Positions 34,675 through 44,633 of a DNA stretch of 64,000 bases are shown one piece after another. The first letter of the stretch is position 1; the number at the start of each line of letters is the position of its first letter. The stretch is from assembly GCF_030466625.1 (NCBI RefSeq), contig NZ_JADEVT010000001.1:248001-312000 (forward strand). The letters are read 5' to 3'. The notes beneath the pieces were generated by a model. That model saw only the letters and a list, made by a program, of their open reading frames with translations, had not been told where the DNA came from and made no database searches. The position numbers were made by a program, and so were the translations under genes. The stretch comes from Nocardioides sp. ChNu-153 (GTDB lineage: Bacteria > Actinomycetota > Actinomycetes > Propionibacteriales > Nocardioidaceae).

Positions 34675-36902
34675 GGGTTCAGCCCTGGCTGCCGTACCGC
34701 ATCAGCTCGAAGCACGACGCCGGCCTGGGCGTGCGCTTCGGGACGCAGATCGAGGCGTCGCAGCAACTGGGCGTTGAGGGCCACCACGACCGTCGAGACG
34801 GACATCAGTATCGCTCCAACCGACATTGGCAGCGCGAATCCAACGGGTGCCAAGACCCCCGCAGCGAGGGGGACTGCACCCAGGTTGTAGCCAGCTGCCC
34901 ACCAGAGGTTCTGTCGCATCTTGCGGTAGGACTGCGTCGACAACTCGATGACGGAGAGCACGGAGCGGGGATCGTCGCTGGCGAGGATCACGCCTGCGGA
35001 AGCGACCGCCACGTCCGTACCCGCGCCGATGGCGATGCCAACATCGGCCTTCGCTAGAGCTGGGGCGTCATTCACACCATCGCCCACCATCGCCACCCGC
35101 GATCCTTCGTGCTGCAACGTGGCCACGAGGGCGGCCTTGTCCTCGGGGCGGACCCCAGCGAAGTAACGTTGAATCCCAACTTCGCTGGCGACGGCTTGTG
35201 CCACCCCCTCTGCGTCCCCGGTGATCATGACGACTTCAACGCCGCGGCGCCGAAGTGCGTTGACCGCATGGGCGGACTCAGGGCGGATCTCGTCTGCCAG
35301 TTGTAGTGAGCCAATAACTGTTTGGTCGCGGACGAGGTGGAGGACCGTGGCTCCGTCGTGGCGCCAGGCGACGGCTGCCGGGGTCTCCTCCAGGCTGAGC
35401 TGTTCCAGCAGCCGCGGCCCGCCGACCCAGAACTCGTGGCCCTCGATCTCGGCGCGAACGCCGACAGCTGGTGAGGATGTGAAGCCACTGGCTCGGTAGA
35501 GGGGCGCTCCGCGGTCGCGGGCGGCGCGAACAACCGCACCCGCTAGCGGGTGCTCACTGTCGACCTCTACCGCAGCTGCGAGGCCCAGCAACTCATTCGT
35601 GCTCAGCCCGGCATTGTCCGAACTGACGTCGACGACTGCGGGCTCGCCCTTGGTGAGGGTCCCGGTCTTGTCGAACAGCACCACGTCGATCGAGCGCATT
35701 TGCTCAAGAGCAAGGCGGTCTTTGATGAGAACCCCGCCTCGCGCAGCGCGTTCGGTAGCAATGGACACGACCAACGGGATTGCAAGGCCCAGCGCGTGCG
35801 GACAGGCGATCACCAGCACGGTGATCGTGCGTACGACACCCTCGTCGGGAAGACCGAGAACCGTCCAGGTGACCGCAGTGAGAAGCGCTGAGCCCAGCGC
35901 GAACCAGAACAGCCACGCTGCGGCGGTATCTGCAAGGCGCTGCGCACGAGACGACGAATTCTGGGCATCTTCGACCAATCTCCGAATGCCGGCCAGGGTG
36001 GTGTCGTCCCCGATCGCGGTGACCACGATCCTCAAGGCCGAGTCCGTAGCAACCGTGCCGGCCGTGACAGCGTCACCAGTCGCGCGGAGCACGGTCCGAG
36101 ACTCGCCTGTGATCATGGCCTCATCCATCTCGGCACGACCTTCAACAACCCGCCCATCGGCCGGGACGTTGCCGCCTGGTCGGACCAAGACGACATCGCC
36201 CACGCGCAATTCACCCGCCGGCACCCGAACGGTTTGCTCGCCCTGAACCCGTTCCGCCTCGTCCGGCAATAGGGCAGCTAATGAGTCGAGCGCAGAGTTG
36301 GTGCGAGCCAGGGAGCGCATCTCAATCCAGTGGCCCAGCAACATGATGACGACCAGCAGGGCAAGTTCCCACCAGAAGTCCAACTCCTGGTGCACGAGAC
36401 CTACGCTGGCGCCCCAGGAGGAAGTGAAGGCGACGGTGATGGCGAGCGCGATCAACAGCATCATCCCGGGCTTGCGGCCGCGGATCTCGTCGAATGCGCC
36501 CCGCAGAAAGGGCCCCCCGCCCCAGACGTAGACCACCGAGCCCACAACGGGGGAAACCCATCTCGCCCAGTCCTGGTCAGGCAGGTCATAGCCGACAAGC
36601 GTCGAGAACATCGGCGACATCGCGACCACCGGGACACTCAAGGCCAGCATGATCCAGAACAGCCGACGGAATTGCCCGCCGTGCCCGCCGTGCCCACCGT
36701 GCCCACCGTGCCCACCGTGCCCACCGTGCCCACCGTGCCCACCGTGCGGGTGCTCCACCGCAGCAGTTCGGTGGCTCAGCCCAGGGCTCGGGTGGGCACC
36801 TGAATCGCTGTTTTCAACTAGTTGCGACTGCAGTTGCTGGGCCTCTTGGCCAGTCCCGTGGGTGTTGACAGGGCAGTCGGGTCCGTGGTCTTGGTCGGAC
36901 AT
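34671..36902 (-). CDS. CopB-type (P1B-3) copper-translocating ATPase
   Basis: 743 aa. N terminus is His-rich with seven GGH units (residues about 53-76) instead of a CxxC domain. Eight membrane helices; CPH motif in VLVIACPHALGLAIPLV marks the P1B-3 (CopB) class; phosphorylation DKTGTLTKGE, SEHPLAGAVV, nucleotide-binding GDGVNDAPALA, and TGES in the actuator domain. Exports copper (or silver) ions. It heads a leftward unit with the truncated lipoprotein; copZ lies just upstream. Confidence 0.93.
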   Translation of the reverse strand: MSDQDHGPDCPVNTHGTGQEAQQLQSQLVENSDSGAHPSPGLSHRTAAVEHPHGGHGGHGGHGGHGGHGGHGGHGGQFRRLFWIMLALSVPVVAMSPMFSTLVGYDLPDQDWARWVSPVVGSVVYVWGGGPFLRGAFDEIRGRKPGMMLLIALAITVAFTSSWGASVGLVHQELDFWWELALLVVIMLLGHWIEMRSLARTNSALDSLAALLPDEAERVQGEQTVRVPAGELRVGDVVLVRPGGNVPADGRVVEGRAEMDEAMITGESRTVLRATGDAVTAGTVATDSALRIVVTAIGDDTTLAGIRRLVEDAQNSSSRAQRLADTAAAWLFWFALGSALLTAVTWTVLGLPDEGVVRTITVLVIACPHALGLAIPLVVSIATERAARGGVLIKDRLALEQMRSIDVVLFDKTGTLTKGEPAVVDVSSDNAGLSTNELLGLAAAVEVDSEHPLAGAVVRAARDRGAPLYRASGFTSSPAVGVRAEIEGHEFWVGGPRLLEQLSLEETPAAVAWRHDGATVLHLVRDQTVIGSLQLADEIRPESAHAVNALRRRGVEVVMITGDAEGVAQAVASEVGIQRYFAGVRPEDKAALVATLQHEGSRVAMVGDGVNDAPALAKADVGIAIGAGTDVAVASAGVILASDDPRSVLSVIELSTQSYRKMRQNLWWAAGYNLGAVPLAAGVLAPVGFALPMSVGAILMSVSTVVVALNAQLLRRLDLRPEAHAQAGVVLRADAVRQPGLNP
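36679..36741. repeat. 9-bp tandem repeat encoding (GGH)n in the CopB ATPase
   Basis: Seven contiguous copies of CCGTGCCCA (first copy ends in G) on the plus strand, encoding Gly-Gly-His. In-frame units, so copy number can vary without breaking the gene; the number would set the size of the metal-binding tail. Confidence 0.88.
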
Positions 36903-37012
36903 CGTGAGCCTTCCGAAGGCGGGAAGAAGAGATTCGAGCCGGGCCGGCGGCCCGCGGACGGTCCAAGAGCGGTCCCGGGCACGGGCGAGGCCCCTCTCCC
37001 GGGTCTGCTCAC

Positions 37013-37231
37013 TCAGCGGGGCTGCGCCGTGTAGCCCGCTTCGCCTACGGCCGCGACTACGGCGCGCGCGAGTTGCTCTCCGACGACGTCCACAGTTGTG
37101 ACGACCAAAATGCCCTGAGAGGCATCTGCAACGGCGTCGGAGATGTCACCGATGCTCAACACCTCCTCGCGCACGGATGCCTCACAGTGGCCGCAGGTCA
37201 TTCCAACCACGTCGAACGTTGCAGTAGCCAT
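37013..37231 (-). CDS. CopZ-like heavy-metal-associated domain protein
   Basis: 72 aa HMA domain: FDVVGMTCGHCEASVREEVL gives the GMTCxxC copper site, followed by the ferredoxin-like fold and VGEAGYTAQPR at the end. Cytosolic copper chaperone, likely handing copper to the ATPase encoded downstream on the same strand. A CsoR-like palindrome lies 47 bp upstream of its start. Confidence 0.93.
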   Translation of the reverse strand: MATATFDVVGMTCGHCEASVREEVLSIGDISDAVADASQGILVVTTVDVVGEQLARAVVAAVGEAGYTAQPR

Positions 37232-37277
37232 CAGCCTTCATCTCCTGTCGCTTTCGGGCAATGCGTCGCCCCAGCAT

Positions 37278-37294
37278 ATACCCCCCGGGGGTAT
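37278..37294. promoter_or_regulatory. CsoR-like copper operator between copZ and the DUF6153 gene
   Basis: ATACCCCC-C-GGGGGTAT, a perfect 17-bp palindrome. CsoR copper sensors bind sites with TACCCC...GGGGTA cores (established for the family). It lies between two divergent copper-related genes, so one site may serve both. No csoR gene in the window. Confidence 0.75.
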
Positions 37295-37372
37295 CGCCCA
37301 AGAAGGGTGCGACGACCGGGAGATGGCTCCGGCGTTGTGCAGGCGCTTGTCTTCGCATCTACGCTGAGCGCG

Positions 37373-37957
37373 ATGGACCGACTGCTGCGCCGCTACTCGC
37401 CGCGCCTAAGTGCCGCTGGAGCGGGCTGGGCGCTAGTGCTGTTGTGCACAGTTGTGGTCGCTGGCGTGATCGGCATGCACACGCTGTCCATGCATGGCCA
37501 GCCCGCATCTTCTGCGGTCCTCCACGCTGGGGAGCCCCTCGGCGGGACGAGCGCACCCGGGGCGACGGGCGGGCTGATCAATGGTGCGATCGTTGCCCGG
37601 GCCCGGGTCGATCCAGCGGCCGCAGAGGCGGTCGCCGCTGCGAGACACAGCTTCGGTCTTGAGAATGAACGGAAGCCGGGGGCCTCCGAGGACCGCCATG
37701 GCCACTGCGGCGAGCACGAGACAGGGACCCCTAGTGACGTAGAGGGATGCCATCAGCACGGCCTGCTGATGATGTGCTTATCGGTGTTGGCAGCGCTTGG
37801 CGGCCTCCTCTTGCTGGCCCGGGGCGCTTCGTGGCTGGGGCGCGTTCTTTGGCTTCGTGCCCGCCCATATCACCTTTGCAATCTCGGGGTGCTGGTCTTC
37901 GGCCTCCTGCGGCCCATAGGTCGCACGCGTCTCGAACTCTGCGTCATCCGCTGCTGA
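37373..37957 (+). CDS. DUF6153-like His/Cys-containing membrane protein
   Basis: 194 aa from ATG 37373 (other starts up to 37338 possible). Two membrane segments: WALVLLCTVVVAGVIGMHTL (residues about 19-38) and GLLMMCLSVLAALGGLLLLA (129-148). Between them an outside loop carries HGHCGEHE and CHQHG, a probable metal-binding region. The overall pattern (M-H after helix 1, H/C-rich loop, M-x-C before helix 2) fits DUF6153, found with copper genes. It faces a CsoR-like site, so copper-inducible expression is likely. Confidence 0.6.
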   Translation: MDRLLRRYSPRLSAAGAGWALVLLCTVVVAGVIGMHTLSMHGQPASSAVLHAGEPLGGTSAPGATGGLINGAIVARARVDPAAAEAVAAARHSFGLENERKPGASEDRHGHCGEHETGTPSDVEGCHQHGLLMMCLSVLAALGGLLLLARGASWLGRVLWLRARPYHLCNLGVLVFGLLRPIGRTRLELCVIRC

Positions 37958-38051
37958 GGGGCTCGATCTACCAAGCCCAGATCCACCAACCCGGCGCGGT
38001 CAAACGACCGACGTCCGGGGGTGCCCCAGCCTTTCAGCAAGGAGAACGACC

Positions 38052-38651
38052 GTGAACCGTCCTACTTTCTTCCGTGCGGTTGCGCTCGCAGCTGCCGCGA
38101 CCGCATTGAGCTCGACCCTCGCCGCATGCTCAGACAACGCGAATGACGCCGACAACGGCAGCGAGCCGTCTGCCAACTACAACGATGCCGACGTCGAGTT
38201 CGTGCAGCAGATGATTCCCCATCACCAGCAGGCCACCGAGATGGCGGCCATGGCGGAGGGCCGCTCGCAAAGCACCGAGGTGCTTGACCTGGCCGAGCAG
38301 ATCGAGGCCGCTCAGGGCCCCGAGATCGAGGTCATGACGGGCTTGCTAGAAGAGTGGGACGTCGAGGCCGACGGTGCCGAAATGGACCACACCGACATGG
38401 GCCACGGCTCGAGTGGGGGCATGGAGGGCATGATGAGCGACGAGGAAATGGACGCGCTCGATCAGTCGTCTGGCCCTGAGTTCGACCAGATGTTCTTGAC
38501 CATGATGATCGAGCACCACCAGGGCGCCGTCGAGATGGCCGAGGACGAGCAGGCTAACGGCCAAAACGACGACGCCCTCGAGCTCGCCGGACAGATTGCC
38601 ACGTCTCAGACCGCCGAGATCGACGTGATGCGCGCGTTGCTCGCGCAGTAA
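38052..38651 (+). CDS. DUF305 family copper-associated lipoprotein
   Basis: 199 aa from GTG 38052 with AAGGAG upstream. Lipobox ALSSTLAACSD (Cys about 26). Two DUF305 repeats, each with the histidine pair: 'FVQQMIPHHQQATEMAAMAE' and 'FLTMMIEHHQGAVEMAEDE', separated by a Met/Asp/His-rich linker (MDHTDMGHGSSGGMEGMM) that could bind copper. DUF305 proteins are often copper-induced and sit outside the membrane. In the rightward copper unit after the DUF6153 gene. Confidence 0.9.
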   Translation: MNRPTFFRAVALAAAATALSSTLAACSDNANDADNGSEPSANYNDADVEFVQQMIPHHQQATEMAAMAEGRSQSTEVLDLAEQIEAAQGPEIEVMTGLLEEWDVEADGAEMDHTDMGHGSSGGMEGMMSDEEMDALDQSSGPEFDQMFLTMMIEHHQGAVEMAEDEQANGQNDDALELAGQIATSQTAEIDVMRALLAQ

Positions 38652-38663
38652 TCATCTGTCGCC

Positions 38664-38682
38664 CGTGGGATGCTCCCCCACG
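38664..38682 (+). terminator. Short hairpin after the DUF305 gene
   Basis: CGTGGG (38664-38669) with CCCACG (38677-38682) around a 7-nt loop, 13 bp after the stop. Weak without a T-run. The following 38683-38935 shows no convincing gene. Confidence 0.4.
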
Positions 38683-38935
38683 CGGGCCGCATTCCAGTCG
38701 CCTCCTCGCGCGTTCTTGCGGGCGACAGGAACCTCAGACGCATGCTCGGGATCATCAACCCCCCCGCGGTGGTTCCGAGCATGCCCCCACGCCGCCCCTC
38801 CGACGTCGGTCAATACCCGGCTGTGCGCCTTTGGCGCCGTCGTATGGCACTCCCCCCGCAACGTGTGAACCGCGCCGCCGAAGCCGCGCGGAAGCCACCA
38901 CGACCGGGGACAACAGGAAGCAAAGAGATTTCATC

Positions 38936-39988
38936 TTGCGTAGAAGCACTCTTCCCAGCCCTGCAATAGCGCCCTCGCACCGCGGCGAGCCCCGGCTCTC
39001 AGTCCACTCAACGCGTCGGCGTCCGGGGCCTGCCCAGACCGAGCCCCAGACCGAGCCCGAGCAACAGGCTGCCCCGCAGCGCGCCGCTGCTTCCAGCGCC
39101 TCCTCGGCTGGCCGCCACGCCGCTCAGCCGCGACGACGCTCCCTGCTGCCCCATGGGTCGCGAGCCCCATCCTCGAACTCTGTACGTCGGTTTGACGGAT
39201 TTGCGGACGCACGCTTGGGCGTCGTCGGCGCCGGGCTCGTGATAATCGCCGGACTGGCGGCTTCCGTCACTGGAAGTTCTGGCTCCGCAGGGGCAACCGC
39301 CCTCGTCGACTCGAACCGGCGTCCGGCGATCGACCTCACATCGGGCGTCTCAAATCGCGAAGCTGCACTCCTGCGAGACCGCTCAGACCGGGTGAGCCGC
39401 GGGGCCTTGCGCCCAGGCGCGGCCGAGCCCACCGCCCCCGAGGCACCGGATCTGACCGCGGCGGCAGAGCAACGCGCTCGCGCGCTGGGGAACCTGACCG
39501 CCGCAGCGCAAGCCCAAGCAACGCTTATAGGTCAGCGGCGCGCGGAGGCTATAGCTGCTGCAGAGATTGAAGCTCGAGAGCGCGAGGCGAACCGATGGGT
39601 GCTCCCGTTGCAGAGCTACCGCCTCACGGGACGCTTTGGCCAGTCCGGCGCGAGATGGTCCTCCACCCACACGGGCCTTGACTTCGCCGCACCTGCCGGG
39701 ACACCTCTGGTCGCAGTAGCCGCCGGGACGGTCCGCTCAGCCGGCTCCTCCGGGCCGTACGGCCAACGAACCGTCCTTGAACTGAACGACGGCACCGAAG
39801 TCTGGTACTGCCACCAAGCCAGTATCGAAGTAGCGGTAGGCGAGCAGGTACAGGCGGGACAGCGCATCGGCACCGTCGGGGCTACCGGCAACGTAACCGG
39901 CCCGCACCTGCACCTAGAGATCCGTCCCGATGCTGGCGCGCCGGTGGACCCAGAACGAGAGCTGGCCGAGCGCGGCATCCGGCCTTAG
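38936..39988 (+). CDS. M23 (LytM) peptidoglycan endopeptidase, membrane anchored
   Basis: 350 aa from a TTG at 38936 (an earlier TTG at 38831 adds poorly coding sequence; the start is uncertain). A basic Ala/Arg/Pro-rich cytosolic part, a membrane segment (LGVVGAGLVIIAGLAASVTG), a helical Ala/Gln/Glu-rich coiled-coil-like stalk (ERARALGNLTAAAQAQATL ... EIEAREREANRW), then a complete M23 domain: RLTGRFG, HTGLDFAAPAGTPLVAVAAG, and the zinc motif HLHLEIRP. All zinc ligands are present, so likely active, unlike the remnant at 17.5 kb. Cleaves peptide cross-links in the wall. Confidence 0.85.
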   Translation: MRRSTLPSPAIAPSHRGEPRLSVHSTRRRPGPAQTEPQTEPEQQAAPQRAAASSASSAGRHAAQPRRRSLLPHGSRAPSSNSVRRFDGFADARLGVVGAGLVIIAGLAASVTGSSGSAGATALVDSNRRPAIDLTSGVSNREAALLRDRSDRVSRGALRPGAAEPTAPEAPDLTAAAEQRARALGNLTAAAQAQATLIGQRRAEAIAAAEIEAREREANRWVLPLQSYRLTGRFGQSGARWSSTHTGLDFAAPAGTPLVAVAAGTVRSAGSSGPYGQRTVLELNDGTEVWYCHQASIEVAVGEQVQAGQRIGTVGATGNVTGPHLHLEIRPDAGAPVDPERELAERGIRP

Positions 39989-40672
39989 CCCAACAGCGCG
40001 AGAGCACCCCAGACTCGTCGTCCCATTGACGGATCCCTCAACGGAACACCGCTGCCCGGCGCGCGGCGGGCAGCCACTGCGCGCGCCGACCGTCCCGTTT
40101 GACCCGTCCGGACTCGGTCCCTGAAACGGGTCCCTGCTCGGGATGAGTGCTGGCATGGCTCGCGGTCGCGAGCAGCGCTGTCGAGTGTCGATCGGGTAGG
40201 CGCGGGTCTCGACCACCGAGCACTACTTGGCGGCAGGACGCCGCGTCGACCATGGTTTCGGCCGGCCGCAACCGTGACCGGCCGGGCCTCGGCGCCGCGT
40301 TCGCACCTGCCGACAAGGCGACGCCCTGGCATCCACCGACCTCGACCGCCTCGCACGCGCGATCCCGGACGCACGCGGCGGCATGGGCCCGGGAGCGGGT
40401 CGCGGTGCGGTAGCCGGCGGACTGACCGACGCCAGCGTGGACTCGACGCGCCGCAGTCGCTGGGTGGTTCGTCGGGACCACCCACCGATGTGACAGCGCC
40501 CTCCCTGTCGCCGCCGACGGCCGTCAGCTGGGTCTCCCTGGCCGCGTCCCGCGGCACCTGCTCGGGTGTCGGCGTCAGCGTTGGGAAAACGCGCTCGACC
40601 CCGCAGTCCGACGGATGACAGGGTGGTGAGGTCGGCGGGCGCCCGCCCGACGCGCGAGCCGAGGAGGCACCC
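39989..40672. other. 684-bp gap with no recognisable gene
   Basis: All six frames are short or strongly Arg/Pro-biased, the signature of non-coding G+C-rich DNA. One plus-strand frame reads ALASTDLDRLARAIPDARGG (about 40320-40380), which is protein-like but lacks a start and neighbours. Possibly decayed mobile DNA at the right edge of the island. No tRNA or clear attachment core was found. Confidence 0.4.
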
Positions 40673-40885
40673 GTGAGCGGATCGAACGGATCGAACGGAT
40701 CGAACGGATCGAACAAGGCCCCGGACGACGTCAAGGCCAAGATGCGGGAGGCGTTGGCGCGCAAGCAGGCGCACGACCACCCCGACGACTCGGTGGGCAA
40801 CGAGGGCAAGGCCCACGGTCCCGAGGTCGCCGGCGGCGCCGCGCCCCAGATGCACCGGCGCAAGGCGGGCGGCGGCGGGGCCTGA
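40673..40885 (+). CDS. DUF5302 small protein
   Basis: 70 aa from GTG 40673 after GAGGAGG. The core KAPDDVKAKMREALARKQAH and the tail GKAHGPEVAGGAAPQMHRRK are the DUF5302 pattern, a disordered actinobacterial protein of unknown function. The N terminus has four Gly-Ser-Asn units from a perfect 9-bp tandem repeat, GGATCGAAC x4, at 40679-40714. First clear core gene after the island. Confidence 0.8.
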   Translation: MSGSNGSNGSNGSNKAPDDVKAKMREALARKQAHDHPDDSVGNEGKAHGPEVAGGAAPQMHRRKAGGGGA

Positions 40886-40924
40886 CCCCGGCCCCCGCCC
40901 GGCCCGCGCCCGACCGGTCCCGCG

Positions 40925-41908
40925 TCAGAGCTTGCGCAGCCGCACGTACCGCACCGAGTGGTCGCGGTCCTTGCGGAGCACGAGCGTGGCGCGGGACCGG
41001 GTCGGCAGCACGTTCTGCACCAGGTTCGGCCCGTTGATGGCGTCCCAGATGCGGGTCGCCTCGGCGACGGCCTCGTCCTCGGTGAGCGCGGCGTACTTGC
41101 GGAAGTACGACGCCGGGTCCTGGAACGCGGTCTCGCGCAGGCGCAGGAACCGCTCGACGTACCAGCGTCGGATGTCGCTCGTCGCCGCGTCGACGTAGAC
41201 GGAGAAGTCGAAGAAGTCGCTGACGGCGAGGCTCGTGCTGCCGTCGTCGCGCACGGTGGCGGGCTGCAGCACGTTGAGGCCCTCGACGATGACGATGTCG
41301 GGGTGCTGCACGACGACCTTCTCGTCGCGGCGCACGTCGTAGGACAGGTGCGAGTAGATCGGCGCCTCGACCTCGTCGCGGCCCGACTTGATGTCGACGA
41401 CGAAGCGCAGCAGCGCGCGGCGGTCGTAGGACTCCGGGAAGCCCTTGCGCCCCAGCAGCCCGCGGCGCTCCAGCTCTGCGTTGGGGTGGAGGAACCCGTC
41501 GGTCGTGACCAGCGCGACGTTGGGGTGCTCGGGCCAGCGGGCCAGCAGCTCCTGCAGCACGCGGGCGGTCGTCGACTTGCCGACCGCGACGGAGCCGGCG
41601 ACGCCGATGACGAACGGGGTACGGCGGGGCTGCGGGCGCCCGAGGAACCCCTCGGTGCGCCGGTGCAGCTGGCCGTTCGCCTCGACGTAGAGGCTGAGGA
41701 GCCGCGAGAGCGGCAGGTAGATCTGCTGCACCTCGTCGAGGTCCAGGTGGGTGCCCAGGCCCCGCAGCCGGCGGATCTCGGCGTAGGTCAGCGGGCTCTC
41801 CGTGGCGTCGGCCAGCCCGGCCCACGCGGACCGGTCGAGCTCGACGTACGGGGAGGCGGGCTCGCGTCCGTGGTGGTCGAGGTGCACCACGTCGCCGGCG
41901 GCAGACAT
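40925..41908 (-). CDS. coaA: Type I pantothenate kinase
   Basis: 327 aa from ATG 41908. The earlier ATG (41917) is part of a CAACAAT -10-like box, which suggests the second ATG starts a leaderless mRNA. Walker [13 protein letters not shown], '[14 protein letters not shown]', '[13 protein letters not shown]', '[10 protein letters not shown]' and '[15 protein letters not shown]' match CoaA. Phosphorylates pantothenate, the committed step of CoA synthesis; the type I enzyme is feedback-inhibited by CoA. Divergent from glmS. Confidence 0.95.
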   Translation of the reverse strand: MSAAGDVVHLDHHGREPASPYVELDRSAWAGLADATESPLTYAEIRRLRGLGTHLDLDEVQQIYLPLSRLLSLYVEANGQLHRRTEGFLGRPQPRRTPFVIGVAGSVAVGKSTTARVLQELLARWPEHPNVALVTTDGFLHPNAELERRGLLGRKGFPESYDRRALLRFVVDIKSGRDEVEAPIYSHLSYDVRRDEKVVVQHPDIVIVEGLNVLQPATVRDDGSTSLAVSDFFDFSVYVDAATSDIRRWYVERFLRLRETAFQDPASYFRKYAALTEDEAVAEATRIWDAINGPNLVQNVLPTRSRATLVLRKDRDHSVRYVRLRKL

Positions 41909-42007
41909 GGGGGGCATTGTTGCAGCACGCCGTCCCGCCGCGACGGCACCGGGGCCCGGAGTCGCGGGTCCCGGGAAAAGCCCGGAGGCGCCGTAGACTC
42001 AGCCGCT

Positions 42008-43852
<1,845 letters not shown>

Positions 43853-43865
43853 GCGCGGGCCGGGC

Positions 43866-44222
43866 GTGCCGATCGTGGCCGTGGGGGTCGACGTCTGCGA
43901 CGTCGGCCGGTTCGGTGCCTCCCTGGAGCGCACCCCGAGCCTGCGCGAGCGGCTCTTCACCCCCGCCGAGGTCGCGGGCCGCTCGCTGGAGTCGCTGGCC
44001 GCGCGCTTCGCCGCCAAGGAGGCGCTCGCCAAGGCCCTGGGCGCCCCCGGCGACCTCGCGTGGCACGACGCCGAGGTGCTGCGCGAGGCGGGCGCGGCGC
44101 CGTACCTCGCCCTGCGGGGCACCGTGCTGGCCCGCGCCACGGCGCTGGGGGTGCGCGACTCCCACGTGTCGCTGAGCCACGACGCGGGGGTCGCGACGGC
44201 GTTCGTGGTGCTGGAGCGCTAG
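43866..44222 (+). CDS. acpS: Holo-[acyl-carrier-protein] synthase
   Basis: 118 aa from GTG 43866. '[12 protein letters not shown]' supplies the magnesium Asp, '[30 protein letters not shown]' the second metal Glu and Lys, and '[19 protein letters not shown]' the C-terminal strand. Transfers phosphopantetheine from CoA to acyl carrier protein. The usual bacterial second residue pattern GxDIxxxxR is here GVDVCDVGR, a small change. It closes the glmS unit, 13 bp after glmS. Confidence 0.93.
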   Translation: MPIVAVGVDVCDVGRFGASLERTPSLRERLFTPAEVAGRSLESLAARFAAKEALAKALGAPGDLAWHDAEVLREAGAAPYLALRGTVLARATALGVRDSHVSLSHDAGVATAFVVLER

Positions 44223-44228
44223 CCGCGC

Positions 44229-44633
44229 CTAGGCGCGCCGGGCCCGCACGACCGTGCCCGCCACGACGGCCGCGGTCACGAGACCCGCGAGGACGCCCCA
44301 GCCCGCCGCGTAGGGCCGGTCGAGCAGCGTGGGGTTGTCGGGCAGCGCGCCGAACCGGCCGAGCACCGGTACCGCGGCCAGCGTCACGGTGAGCAGCACG
44401 ACGAGACCGGCGGCGACGGGCGCGCGGGCGGGCCCGGGCACCACGCGGGGCAGCGCCCACCCCACCGCCCCCGCGAGGGGGGCCAGCACGGCGTCGTGCA
44501 GCACGACGCCGACGACGAACCACAGGGCGACGTCGAGCACCTGCGGCCCCTCCTGGCGCGTGAGCAGGAGGAACGCGCCGTACGCCGCCAGCCCGACGCC
44601 GAGCGCCCCCAGCACCCCGCGGACCGCCGTCAC
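44229..44633 (-). CDS. Four-helix membrane protein of the molybdopterin operon
   Basis: 134 aa from GTG 44633, overlapping the previous stop by 4 bp. Four hydrophobic segments, with 'VALWFVVGVVLHDAVLAPLAGAVGW' containing a His-Asp pair inside the membrane. Unknown function; similar small proteins accompany actinobacterial molybdopterin oxidoreductase genes. Last gene of a five-gene leftward operon, convergent with acpS. Confidence 0.7.
   Translation of the reverse strand: MTAVRGVLGALGVGLAAYGAFLLLTRQEGPQVLDVALWFVVGVVLHDAVLAPLAGAVGWALPRVVPGPARAPVAAGLVVLLTVTLAAVPVLGRFGALPDNPTLLDRPYAAGWGVLAGLVTAAVVAGTVVRARRA

Noticed and set aside
36330..36803. Plus-strand ORF with a PTVPTV repeat opposite the CopB ATPase
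   Set aside because: Mirror of the GGH-coding tandem repeat; not a real gene.
39989..40672. tRNA or attachment site at the island's right edge
   Set aside because: No cloverleaf or T-loop sequence found, and no repeat matching the left edge near 17470.
40958..42007. Extension of the glmS frame by 350 codons upstream
   Set aside because: It lies antisense to coaA and the glutaminase Cys must be residue 2, so the real start is ATG 42008.
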